In this document: positions 26,422-36,094 of the stretch, piece after piece
How positions within the stretch are numbered: position 1 is the stretch's first letter
Layout of the letters: the number at the start of each line of letters is the position of its first letter
Assembly: GCA_031258505.1 (NCBI GenBank)
Contig: JAIRMT010000020.1
Coordinates: forward strand, 1 to 38,696
Origin: Treponema sp.
Lineage (GTDB): Bacteria; Spirochaetota; Spirochaetia; Treponematales; Breznakiellaceae
Direction of reading: 5' to 3'
DNA: 38,696 bases
Made by a program: the position numbers and the translations under genes
Notes under the pieces: generated by a model
Databases searched by the model: none
The model's input: the letters and a program-made list of their open reading frames with translations, nothing else
Told to the model about the DNA's origin: nothing

Positions 26422-27795
26422 CTATTTTTTAATATCTTTGAGGTAGTACTGATCGCTTGAGAAAAACTCTTTGGTAAGTTTTGCCACAAGAGGGCTTAAA
26501 ACCAATATCGTGATCAGATTGGGCAGGATTATCAGCGCATTGGCAAGGTCAAGCACGGCGAGAATCGCCTCTACTCCGAAAAAAGCGCCCAGCATGACGC
26601 TAAGCGTATAGATGACGCGGGTATATTTTGAAATCCCTGTATTGAAGAAAAATTCCACCAACTTTTCGCCGTACCAGATGACGGCGATAATGCTTGACAG
26701 GGCAAAGAGGAAGAGGGAGATGGTAACAATATAAGCGCCTGCATTGCCCAGCACTTTTTGGAACGCGGCTGCGGACATGGTAAACGCCATATCCGCGCCG
26801 ATCTCTTTCCATACACCGCTTGACAACACTACCAGACCGGACATGGTACAGACAAGACCATCAACCAAAACCTCAAAAACGCCCCAGAATCCCTGACGCA
26901 CCGGGTGGTCGGTAATGGCCGCTGCGTGGGCCATGGGAGCGGAGCCCATGCCCGCTTCGCAGGAATAGGTCGCGCGGGCAAGACCCATGCGGATAGCCAT
27001 AGACGCCCCAGCACCCATAAAAGCTCCGGCAGCTGCGGTTCCGGTAAAAGCTGACTTGCATACCAAGATCAGGGAGGGAATGATATTGTCCGCATAGGAA
27101 AATAGTACGACCAGAGAGCCTATAAAATACAGCACGAACATGATTGGCACCATCTTGTCAGCAGTTTTAGCCACGCGGATAAGCCCGCCTAACACCACAG
27201 CGCCGACCAGCACCATCAATATTGCGCCAGCAAGGTACTTGTTGATACCCATAGTTTCAGCGTTCTGAATCAGAGAGATGGATTGAGTAGCTATGGACGG
27301 CAGGTAGTATACCATAGCGACGAACGCTCCGGCGCGAGCCATGGCCTTGCCAACAGACTTTATGGGAAACCCCTTGGTCATGTAATAACCGGGTCCGCCT
27401 ATATAGTGTCCGTCCGCGTTTTTTTGCCGAAAGTGAACGCCCAGCACAACCTCAGTGAATTTAGTAGCGCCCCCTAACAGAAAAATCACCCACATCCAGA
27501 AGAGCGCTCCAGGACCACCGAAAGCAACAGCCGCCGACACTCCGACGATATTTGAAGCGCCGATAGTGGAAGCCATAGCTGTAGCAGCCGCCTGAAAGGG
27601 GCTTACCGTGCCTTCTCCCTTGCCTTTGTCAAAGATTCTGCCAAAGGTCTGTTTGATGATGTAGGGCAGATGCCGGATCTGAAAGAATTTGAGCCTGATG
27701 CTAAGGTAGATTCCCCCGCCCACCAGTCCAACCAAGAAGAGGAAATTCCAAAAAAAGCCTGAAATAGCCCCCACAACCGTAAAAAAGCTCTCCAT
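26422..27795 (-). CDS. Alanine/glycine:cation symporter (AGCS) family protein
   Basis: QAAATAMASTIGASNIVGVSAAVAFGGPGALFWMWV; GGPGYYMTKG; MESFFTVV start with AAGGAG RBS preferred over 27855. Confidence 0.93.
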   Translation of the reverse strand: MESFFTVVGAISGFFWNFLFLVGLVGGGIYLSIRLKFFQIRHLPYIIKQTFGRIFDKGKGEGTVSPFQAAATAMASTIGASNIVGVSAAVAFGGPGALFWMWVIFLLGGATKFTEVVLGVHFRQKNADGHYIGGPGYYMTKGFPIKSVGKAMARAGAFVAMVYYLPSIATQSISLIQNAETMGINKYLAGAILMVLVGAVVLGGLIRVAKTADKMVPIMFVLYFIGSLVVLFSYADNIIPSLILVCKSAFTGTAAAGAFMGAGASMAIRMGLARATYSCEAGMGSAPMAHAAAITDHPVRQGFWGVFEVLVDGLVCTMSGLVVLSSGVWKEIGADMAFTMSAAAFQKVLGNAGAYIVTISLFLFALSSIIAVIWYGEKLVEFFFNTGISKYTRVIYTLSVMLGAFFGVEAILAVLDLANALIILPNLITILVLSPLVAKLTKEFFSSDQYYLKDIKK

Positions 27796-27886
27796 AATAG
27801 CACACTCCTTAGAAGATTTACCCATAGCGCCATAACAGAGCTGCCGCAGCGCCATCGGCTAATATAATGAGGGCGTAAGCCCTTAT

Positions 27887-29002
27887 TCACTCATCAAGCA
27901 AAGCCCGAAAGAAATCCACCACCGCAGGTATAATCGCATCGTTAAAATCGAATTGAGGTGTGTGAATGGGAGCCCTATCCAACCCGAGTCCCACTCCGCA
28001 CATAGCTCCCTTTATCCGCTTGGTAAACCATGCGAAGTCTTCAGACCCCCGAATAGGTACGTTCGCTTCAAGCACGTCAAGCCCTAGCTTCTTCGCGGCG
28101 TGGCGCATCTTGTCCGCGCTTTCTTTGTGATTGAACGTCGCGGGAACATTGTCCCGGAATGAAAAAGTGTATTTCAACCCGTATTTGCCGGCTTCTTCCC
28201 TGGCCTTGCACTCGATCCTCTGCCGCAGTTCATCAAGCTCTTCATCAAATTGACTGCGAATGGTCAGCATCAGGCGCCCCTCGCTGGCGGACATACCGAA
28301 CGCTTCCCTCCCCGCGTTTATCCCGATGATCGTACACAGCACAAGCCCCTTGTACAGGGACGGATCGGTCAACTCAGGGATGCTTTGTATAAGCTCCGCA
28401 ATGGCAAAACACGGGTTGCGTCCATCCTCCGGCTGGCTTGCGTGCGAGGGAACTCCTTCAAAATTGATGATCATGCCCACTGAACCGCAGCAAACCACGC
28501 CGTCTATCATAATGATGACATTTTCAGGCACACCCGGCACGTTGTGGTAGGCGAATATTTCAGAAATGCCCGCTTCATCCATCAGGGGAGCGCACTCCAA
28601 CGCCCCTTTAACCGTTTCTTCAGCATGTTGAAACACAAAGTAGACGTTTTTATCCGCGCCGTACTTGTCCACTTCCAAAGCAAGCCCGATCAAACACGCA
28701 CTATGTCCGTCATGCCCGCATTTATGGGACACGCCGGGAAACCATGAGCCATAGGGCAGATCAATAGTCTCGTCTATGGGAAGCGCATCAAAATCTGCGC
28801 GGAAAGCTGCGTTGGGTTTGCCTTCACCCGCGCGGTACAGGGCGTAGAACCAGCGCCCCTTGTCCACGATCTCAAGCGATGTGCGCTCTTTCAAAAACTC
28901 TATCAAATGCCCCTTGGTCCACACCTCGTGTCCAGACAACTCCGGATGCTGATGCAATTCATGACGCAATGTTACCGCTAAGTCCAAATGCTCTTTATCC
29001 AT
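27887..29002 (-). CDS. M20 family amidohydrolase/aminoacylase
   Basis: LRHELHQHPELSGHE; FRADFDALPI; HKCGHDGHSACLIGLA; GSEDFAWFTKRI; start MDKEHLDL with AAAGGGGGAGC RBS. Confidence 0.93.
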   Translation of the reverse strand: MDKEHLDLAVTLRHELHQHPELSGHEVWTKGHLIEFLKERTSLEIVDKGRWFYALYRAGEGKPNAAFRADFDALPIDETIDLPYGSWFPGVSHKCGHDGHSACLIGLALEVDKYGADKNVYFVFQHAEETVKGALECAPLMDEAGISEIFAYHNVPGVPENVIIMIDGVVCCGSVGMIINFEGVPSHASQPEDGRNPCFAIAELIQSIPELTDPSLYKGLVLCTIIGINAGREAFGMSASEGRLMLTIRSQFDEELDELRQRIECKAREEAGKYGLKYTFSFRDNVPATFNHKESADKMRHAAKKLGLDVLEANVPIRGSEDFAWFTKRIKGAMCGVGLGLDRAPIHTPQFDFNDAIIPAVVDFFRALLDE

Positions 29003-29018
29003 GTTGCTCCCCCTTTGA

Positions 29019-29133
29019 ATGATATGCAAACTTACTGTATATATATTCCATATAAATTACAAGATCGCATTTATTTTTGGATGATATACAAACTTACTGT
29101 ATATATATTCCATATAAATTACAAGATCGCGTT
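29019..29133. repeat. Tandem direct duplication (62-bp period) of the promoter-like segment upstream of the M20-AGCS genes
   Basis: gatat(g/a)caaacttactgtatatatattccatataaattacaagatcgc(a/g)ttt occurs twice at 62-bp spacing. Confidence 0.92.
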
Positions 29134-29288
29134 TGCGAAGGAGAACAGATTGTACTAATGTGGGTCAGAGGTTTTACGGAGGGTTCAAAAGAGGTTGCTC
29201 CAAGTCCCAGTGTAAAATGTCAGCTATACCACGCGCTATCACGGTACTGCGGGCGGGATTGTACATCCGCCTAAGCTGGTATTCACGC

Positions 29289-31967
29289 TTAAATTCCTTT
29301 AACAAAGCGTGGATTGATCACTAAAAGCAGCGCTGGTATAACCGTGAGGCTGATAAGCGCGCTCGTGAACATCGTCAGGGCGATAAGCAGCCCAAAATCA
29401 GAAAGGATCACAAACTGGGAAAGGGCCAGCACCGCGAAACCCGCACCCACAGAAACCGCGTTGATGATGATCGCTTTGCCTGATACCGCGAAGGCAAGGC
29501 GCAGAAAGCCGCCGCCGCCGCCCAAAGCCCGGTACTCCCGCTTATATGCGTCAATAAAGTGAATCGTGTAATCAATCCCAATGCCCACCGAGACACTCGC
29601 CACCAGCGACGTTCCCAGATTCAACTTTATCCCCAGAAAGCCCATCACTGCAAAGTTCACCAGAATCGAAATGAGCAGCGGCAGGCTCCCTATCAGACCT
29701 GCAATCAACGACTTGTTGGAAACAGCTATGATGATGAACACCATCACCACCGAGACCGCCACTGATATGATCTGAGACTGAACCACAAGGCCGCTTAAGG
29801 CGCTTTCCACCAGAGCTGGCCCGCCTATGCTCACCTTCACTGTCTTGGGAAACTTCGCGTCAATATACGACCGAATCCGCGCTATAACCGCCTTCGTGTC
29901 CGCATCACCAGTAGTCCGCAGTTGTATGGTTGTTTTGATTGCCGTTGGCTCCAGCGGATGGTTGGCATAATCGCTGATATTGCCCGAAAGCAGCACCAGG
30001 TAATTGGACACAAGCATCGACAGTTCCACGCTGTCCGTTTTGCCGTAGCGCACCGCATCCGCAGGTATCTCGTAGTAGGCCGCGCCCTCGTAGTTCACGA
30101 GTTTCTTCACCTCCCACACCAAATCCGCTGCACTCATCTCAGGTGAAGCCACTGCCTTGTCAAGCAAAGCAAGATCAACAGAAAAATCTGGAGAGGAGAT
30201 CGCCAACTTCGTTGGCTCATCTTCCCCCGCGCCCCCACCTTCACTCCAAAAATCAAACCCATTGTCTGTTTCCTCTTCGCCAAAGCCAAAACCAAAGCCG
30301 TCAGTTTCTGTATCATCACCAAAGCCAAACCCGCTGTCTGTTTCCTCTTCGCTAAAACCAAAGCCAAAACCAGCGGCACTACTACTCTGTGATACTACAG
30401 GCGCAAGACCTTCAGGCGACTCATCGGCGTTAAACACCTGGTTTGTCCGTTTCACCATATCGGTAAAGCCAATGATCTTACCCACATTCGGGATATGCTC
30501 CTCAAGATATGCCTTCATACCATCAAGCGCGCTCAAGACTTCGGGCATAAGCAGTGTCGTCGAATCCTCCGCCTCAACCACCACATTCACCACTTTGGTT
30601 CCACCAAACTTCTCGCGGATAAAAACATCAGACCGCCTGACATCGGTACTTGGCTTGAAATACTCAACGAACACATTATCAATAATCAGCTTTGATACGC
30701 CGTAGAGGGAGAACGCTGTTACGATACCGGTAAAAACCAGCACAAAGCGTTTTTTCCGCACCACACTCAAAAAGCTATCTGCTATAGCCTCACTCAAGGG
30801 ATCGCTTACATCCTCGTTCTTTCGCGCCTTGGTCATTTGCTTTGGACCGCGAATGATGAGCAGCGCGGGTATCAGCGTGATAGCCACTACAAAACTAGCG
30901 ATAACGCCAAAGCTGGCAAAATAACCAAACTCCCGGATAGGAGCCACTGCCGTGAAACAGAACGAAAAGAAACCGGCAAAGGTCGTGAGCGCGGCAAGCA
31001 TGACCGGTTTACCAATCTTCTGTAAAAGCGTAAAGACCAGCTCGCGGTGTTCTGTATCCGAAAGTTCTTTTCCTCGCGCGCTTAAATCTCCCATATAGTG
31101 CGTAACAACATGGATGCCGTACGCGCTCCCCACTGCCACGAGGATCACGGGAAGCACTGTTGAAAGTATCGAAAGTTTGACGCCAAACAGCGGCATAGCG
31201 CCGATAGACCAAATGACTGCCACTATCACCGTGATAAGGGGCAGAACCAGCGCCGTAAAGTTGCGAAACGACAGGAACAGTATCACTAACACCACGATCA
31301 CCACCAACGGAATAAGGTACTGAAGGTCTGTCTTAATTGATTCATTTATCTCGGAACTGATTACCGGAAGCCCCGCCGTATACACCATTGCCATTCCGTC
31401 AAACATTTCCCTAGCTGTATCGCGTACCGTATAAAAAACATCCTGCGCTTCCTGACTTCCCGCTTCTTCACTGTTGATCTCCAGTGGGACGAGTACCTGC
31501 GTTGCGGTAAAATCATCAGAAATCAGGGCGCGTTTATATATATCCCATGAAAGCAGTTTCCTGCGCAGCTCCATGATTTCCTCCGGCGTTCCCGCAAAGT
31601 CATCAGGGACAAGATTTTCTACCGTGATGGTCTCGCCGTCTGCGGTGATGTAATCCGTTGTCATAAGGGAATTGATCGTACCGGTAGTTTCGATTTCATC
31701 TATACGTCCGACATATTCTCTGAGTCGCTCAAGAAACTCCGGCTCAAACACAGTTCCATACTCGCGCTCAAGTCCCACGATGATGGCAAGGGAACTTCCG
31801 AAGGTGTCATCGATCTCCGCCGAAACAAGACGCGCAGGATCGGCCTCTGGCACAAAGCGGTAGTTGTTGTTATCCAGTTCCGCCCTCGGCAGCTGTGCGG
31901 CGAAAAACACGGTGATGGCCGTTACGACAGCCACTATTGCCCAAGGATACTTAAAAAATCTTTGCAT
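29289..31967 (-). CDS. RND superfamily (HAE3/MMPL-type) transporter
   Basis: 892 aa, two repeated 6-TM halves, GIGIDYTIHFIDAYKRE and GSAYGIHVVTHYMGD motifs. Confidence 0.92.
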   Translation of the reverse strand: MQRFFKYPWAIVAVVTAITVFFAAQLPRAELDNNNYRFVPEADPARLVSAEIDDTFGSSLAIIVGLEREYGTVFEPEFLERLREYVGRIDEIETTGTINSLMTTDYITADGETITVENLVPDDFAGTPEEIMELRRKLLSWDIYKRALISDDFTATQVLVPLEINSEEAGSQEAQDVFYTVRDTAREMFDGMAMVYTAGLPVISSEINESIKTDLQYLIPLVVIVVLVILFLSFRNFTALVLPLITVIVAVIWSIGAMPLFGVKLSILSTVLPVILVAVGSAYGIHVVTHYMGDLSARGKELSDTEHRELVFTLLQKIGKPVMLAALTTFAGFFSFCFTAVAPIREFGYFASFGVIASFVVAITLIPALLIIRGPKQMTKARKNEDVSDPLSEAIADSFLSVVRKKRFVLVFTGIVTAFSLYGVSKLIIDNVFVEYFKPSTDVRRSDVFIREKFGGTKVVNVVVEAEDSTTLLMPEVLSALDGMKAYLEEHIPNVGKIIGFTDMVKRTNQVFNADESPEGLAPVVSQSSSAAGFGFGFSEEETDSGFGFGDDTETDGFGFGFGEEETDNGFDFWSEGGGAGEDEPTKLAISSPDFSVDLALLDKAVASPEMSAADLVWEVKKLVNYEGAAYYEIPADAVRYGKTDSVELSMLVSNYLVLLSGNISDYANHPLEPTAIKTTIQLRTTGDADTKAVIARIRSYIDAKFPKTVKVSIGGPALVESALSGLVVQSQIISVAVSVVMVFIIIAVSNKSLIAGLIGSLPLLISILVNFAVMGFLGIKLNLGTSLVASVSVGIGIDYTIHFIDAYKREYRALGGGGGFLRLAFAVSGKAIIINAVSVGAGFAVLALSQFVILSDFGLLIALTMFTSALISLTVIPALLLVINPRFVKGI

Positions 31968-32208
31968 AAAATAACCCCTTTCTCCCTATCACTATAGGAA
32001 GTATATTTACGATGGTAATGAAAAGCAACTCTTCGCTATGCCTAATAATTTTCTAGCCGAACAGGATTGCCTAAGAACCAAGATTCAGCCGAAATCAGCC
32101 ACAATAACCTGTTCCGCCTCCTAACAAGAGCCTGTTTCACCGCAGCCCTTTTCCCGGTTTATCCGCAAGAGCCTTCCCAGCGCCTCGTTCAGTAGTGTCG
32201 AAGCGGAA

Positions 32209-32335
32209 GAACTAAGCGGACTATCTTCTGAACTAAGCCCACTATCTTCTGAACTAAGCGCGCTATCTTCTGAAGTAAGCGCGCTATCTTCTGAGATAAG
32301 GCGACTATCTTCTGAAGTAAGCGCGCTACAAAATG
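32209..32335. repeat. Minisatellite, 21-bp unit (ctatcttctgaactaagcgcg), about 6 copies
   Basis: Direct reading; exact 21-bp spacing. Confidence 0.95.
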
Positions 32336-32476
32336 AGGGTAAGCGTAACACTATCGCTCAAAATGGCTATGCTTATGAAGACATACTATTCTTGGAATAC
32401 CTGTCTTGAAGGATATGAACTATGACATCTTCCTATCTATCAGCTTTTATCCTTTAATAACTTGGAATAAAGTATC

Positions 32477-33015
32477 ATGCCTAAAATTCTCACCCGCTTA
32501 CAACGCGACGTTATCAGCTATATCCTCTCGTCAAATGAAGAACGGGAGCTGCCGGTCAATAGCGCCGCGCCTTATATGCAGACGTTTGAGGGCGGGTTTT
32601 CGCCGCGCTTGCTGTTTACGCTGTTTATGCCAAACGCGAGCAGGGTTATACTGTATATGGCGGAAGAGGGCGCAAATGACAGCGCGGATAAGCGTTCTGA
32701 ATTTAACAAGAGGCGCGAAATAATAAAAAAGGCGCTTGTAGAAATAGCCAATTTTATCATTGATATGGCGGAACATGTTACCTGCGCGTTATCACAAAGC
32801 ATGAGCGGGCGGACTTGCCGGCGAATTATGGGACGCGCTGGCGGCGTTGCGAGGCGTTTTACGCTTCGGAGATTGACGCGCTGCGCTTTATGTGTTCCGC
32901 ATGGCTTGTGCCAAAACTCAAACTGTTCCAGCTTAAAAATATGCAGACTGTAAAAAAGGAAACACATAGTAACGCTGCCAATCACAGTTCTCAGCATCTG
33001 AGCGTCAGCGCCTAA
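32477..33015 (+). pseudogene. Hypothetical protein gene, apparently frameshifted in its 3' half
   Basis: MPKILTRLQRDVISYILSSNEERELPVNSAAPYMQTFEGGFSPRLLFTLF...ALVEIANFIIDMAEH then plausible protein shifts frame (WRRCEAFYASEIDALRFMCSAWLVPKLKLFQLKNMQTVKKE). Confidence 0.5.
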
Positions 33016-33044
33016 GACCCGATCAAGAGCGGGGCTTTTTTTGC
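33014..33044 (+). terminator. Terminator-like GC hairpin with T-tract
   Basis: GACCCGatcaagagCGGGGCTTTTTTT. Confidence 0.55.
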
Positions 33045-33079
33045 GTTTTGCCATGACTGCTGTTCAACGTATTGTAACA

Positions 33080-35062
33080 TTACGGTTTTGATGCTTGTGG
33101 AACCCGCGTGATGTCAAAGCCGTCGTATGCGCAAAACATCCAGCAGGGATCAAAAAAGGACGCCGGCATATTTTGGTTATAAGGGTCCCATTCGCGCAGT
33201 TTTTTAGCAACAGCAGGGGAAATAACGCGATATTCCTGCATTAAGGCGGATATATCGGCGCGGATTCGCCGGTCGCTATGACGCGACAGCGTCTTTTCCT
33301 TTGCGCTTGCCGCATTGAAATACTGGCGGCGAATTTCAAGTAATTCACGCTGTTTTATTTGTATAAGCGGAGCGTTTAACAAAAAGAGCTTGCCGCTGTT
33401 TTTGGGTATGGCGGCGCGCATATTCGCTACGGCAAACTGGGTTTCAAGGTTCGGCAGCGGGCATATACCAAAGTTGTCTCTGGTTTTATCAGGGCTTTGT
33501 CCGGCAATAAACAAAATAAAAAAACGCAGTTTGCTGATTTCTATTGCAATGGGCTGTATATCAACGCCATAAATGCGCTCGATTAAATACCATTCGCGGC
33601 GTTCCTTATTATCAGGATTGAGTTTATCAAGAATAAACATGAGTTTGTTCAGAACGTCAATGAGAAAAGCGCCGGAACCACAGGCTGGGTCAATGATTTT
33701 GCAGGTATCAATGGCGTTTAGTAAAACAGCGGTTTGCTTTTCGCTGAACCCATGAGGGACATCGGTGTACGAAAAAAGCGTGTCCAGGCTTTCGCTGTAT
33801 TCAGCGCCAGTATTTTTCAGCTTTTGCCATAAATACGCTTTAAGCGATTCGCTTTCGCGGGACGGGTAAAACGCGCTGGAGAGGTTTTCAAGCACAGCGC
33901 CCAGAATGTCCGGAGTAATGGCTATGTCAATATCCTGCGGCGTGTTTTCCTCAAGGGTAAAATAATAGCGGCTGAAAAGCGGAATGACGCCGTCGCGCGC
34001 GCTGTCGCCCCAGAAAAGCGCGTTTGGCACAAAGGCGGCGCGGTCTTTTTCACGACTGAAACCGTCGATATATTGCTGGCTTATACCGCCAACCATGCTG
34101 TCCAGACATTCAAAAAGACCGCTGTTAAGAAAAGGAATTGTTTTAAATAAATCAACAAACGCTGAATGGCTTATGGCAAAAAGCGAATCGCCTTTCTGGT
34201 CCCGGTAGAGCGTCTTGATTCCATAATGGGGATTTTGCTTTGATTTGCTATCATCGGTGAAGGCGCGCTCGGCGATATGTTTATTTAACGTAGCAAAAAA
34301 CAGGTTCTGGATTATGCCGTTATAATATGCGCCGCTTGTTTTACTTGCCGCGTCAAAATTGTTCAGGATGCGCTCCATTTCTTTTTTATCAAAAACCCAT
34401 GAAGGAATAAGACTTTTTTGGTTGATAAACCAGACAAAAATGAGCCGCGTAATAAGCCGGATAAGACGCTGTTTGTTGTCGTTCTGCGTTAATATAACAT
34501 TATAACCACGACCTTCTGGAAAACGCGCCAGCGTTACAGCCCATTTATGCCACGCGGCTATGTTTTGACAGAAATCTCTGACAACAGCGTCAACGGCGAA
34601 GCGCGAGAATAAGTCTTCAACGCCGTTTACTTTTACGGTAAGCGTCTTTTCAGCCGCGCGGGTTTCGCGGTTTTCCCCCAGAGGGAACGAATAGCGGGAA
34701 GGCTTGCCGCGGTAAAGCTTGCCGCTGTGCGCCAGCGAGAAACGGTAGGTCGCGGGCTTGTCCTCCGGTACAAAAATGATGAGGGCGAGGTTTTTATCGC
34801 TATGTCTGAGCAATAAACGAAACGCCTCTTTTGCCGTGCTGGAGCGGCTTGCGTTGCTGGCATGGATAAGCTCGAACACATCAAGCCCCAGCGAGGGACT
34901 GGTTCCCAGTCGCGTTACCCGCCGCGTGTACTCGCTGGAGAAAGCGATTGCTTCGCCGTTTCCGTCCGTCTGGAAATCGTCTGGCAGGAAGGTTCTGGTT
35001 AGGAACTGGAGAAAGGCGCTGCGCTTGTATGCCTGTCCAAAATTAAACGAGGCCATGAACAC
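33080..35062 (-). CDS. Type IIG/Eco57I-like DNA methyltransferase, N-terminal part and motif I only (C-terminally truncated)
   Basis: IIDPACGSGAFLIDVLNKL motif I; ends LREWDPYNQNMPASFFDPCWMFCAYDGFDITRVPQASKP* where homologues continue FDIVIGNPPY. Confidence 0.8.
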   Translation of the reverse strand: MFMASFNFGQAYKRSAFLQFLTRTFLPDDFQTDGNGEAIAFSSEYTRRVTRLGTSPSLGLDVFELIHASNASRSSTAKEAFRLLLRHSDKNLALIIFVPEDKPATYRFSLAHSGKLYRGKPSRYSFPLGENRETRAAEKTLTVKVNGVEDLFSRFAVDAVVRDFCQNIAAWHKWAVTLARFPEGRGYNVILTQNDNKQRLIRLITRLIFVWFINQKSLIPSWVFDKKEMERILNNFDAASKTSGAYYNGIIQNLFFATLNKHIAERAFTDDSKSKQNPHYGIKTLYRDQKGDSLFAISHSAFVDLFKTIPFLNSGLFECLDSMVGGISQQYIDGFSREKDRAAFVPNALFWGDSARDGVIPLFSRYYFTLEENTPQDIDIAITPDILGAVLENLSSAFYPSRESESLKAYLWQKLKNTGAEYSESLDTLFSYTDVPHGFSEKQTAVLLNAIDTCKIIDPACGSGAFLIDVLNKLMFILDKLNPDNKERREWYLIERIYGVDIQPIAIEISKLRFFILFIAGQSPDKTRDNFGICPLPNLETQFAVANMRAAIPKNSGKLFLLNAPLIQIKQRELLEIRRQYFNAASAKEKTLSRHSDRRIRADISALMQEYRVISPAVAKKLREWDPYNQNMPASFFDPCWMFCAYDGFDITRVPQASKP

Positions 35063-35143
35063 CAGTATACCACAGCATAACGGCGTAAAGCGACTTCATT
35101 GTTGGGCAGCGATACTCTACAAAAAGACGGCCGTAATCTTTTA

Positions 35144-36094
35144 CTACCATACTGCTGGCTTTCCCGCCGGCGCTTCTATCTTTACCGTATCGCCGGATGG
35201 TTCAATTACAAAGAAGCCCTTCTGTATGGCATAGGTTCTTGCCTTTTTCGTCATCTTTATCCCGGCCATGGCCCCGTACAACTTCCGGTCGCCTAACAAG
35301 CGATTTGGCTTACTGTGCAATAGCGCCATGTGCTTCAGATGCTGATTTACATCGCGCACGGTCATTTGCGTCTTGGCTTCAATCGCTAACGCCATAGTTC
35401 CATTGAGCATGAGCATATCTATCTCGGCAAGTAATCGCTTTGTCCCTTTCTCACACGCCTCATAGTTAGCTATCGACTCCTCAAAGTCATAACCCAGCGC
35501 ATGGAACTTCTCAAACAAGTCAGTGGTCAACAAACCCTCAGCAATATCGCCAAGCATATTCCCAATGCCGCCCAGATTCTTCGACACCTCCTCAACCTTT
35601 CTCGACATTTCCTCAACCTTCCTGCTTGTTTCGGCAACTATCTTGCGTGTTTCATCGAGTCCCTTGCTTGTTTCGGCAACTATCTTACGCGTTTCATCGA
35701 GTCCCTTACTTGTTTCGGCAACTATCTTACGCGTTTCATCGAGCCCCTTGCTAAATTCCTCAATCTGTTTATCTGTTTTTGCGAATTGCTCCTCCATCTT
35801 CCTATGAGACTCTGCAAGCCGCTCGTCTATCTTCCTACGAGACTCTGCAAGCCGTTCCTCCATCTGTCTATGAAACTCTTCAAGCCGCTCGTCCATCTGC
35901 TTACGAGATTCTGCAAGCCGCTCGTCCGTCTTCCTATGAGACTCTTCAAGCCGCTCGTCCATCTGCTTACGAGATTCTGCAAGCCGCTCGTCCGCTTTCA
36001 GGCCCATCTCGCTGATTTGCCTACCCGTTTCTTGTAGATATGCCCACACCTCAGTCGGTGTGGGCGAGTTTACTGCCAAAGTTCGTTTAGCCAT
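35144..36094 (-). CDS. Coiled-coil protein with C-terminal PD-(D/E)xK nuclease-like domain (DUF3782-like)
   Basis: Hendecad repeats DERLAESRKQM, 14-aa repeats ETSKGLDETRKIVA, then EIDMLMLNGTMALAIEAKTQM; AGGAGGT RBS before MAKRTLAV. Confidence 0.75.
   Translation of the reverse strand: MAKRTLAVNSPTPTEVWAYLQETGRQISEMGLKADERLAESRKQMDERLEESHRKTDERLAESRKQMDERLEEFHRQMEERLAESRRKIDERLAESHRKMEEQFAKTDKQIEEFSKGLDETRKIVAETSKGLDETRKIVAETSKGLDETRKIVAETSRKVEEMSRKVEEVSKNLGGIGNMLGDIAEGLLTTDLFEKFHALGYDFEESIANYEACEKGTKRLLAEIDMLMLNGTMALAIEAKTQMTVRDVNQHLKHMALLHSKPNRLLGDRKLYGAMAGIKMTKKARTYAIQKGFFVIEPSGDTVKIEAPAGKPAVW

Noticed and set aside
26388-26422. Strong terminator between the hairpin array and the AGCS gene
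   Set aside because: There is an imperfect inverted repeat (AACACAGACGGC/GTCGTCCGTGTT) but no T-tract directly following on the minus strand; support is too weak.
29077-29324. Small plus-strand ORFs between M20 and RND genes
   Set aside because: Overlap the promoter duplication and have no RBS or recognisable motif.
32572-33054. 160-aa minus-strand ORF
   Set aside because: Antisense to the better-supported plus-strand ORF at 32477, though neither is certain.
35501-36037. 178-aa plus-strand ORF (repeats of Leu/Phe/Cys-rich motifs)
   Set aside because: Antisense shadow of the coiled-coil repeat region; the minus-strand gene has an RBS and a coherent domain structure.
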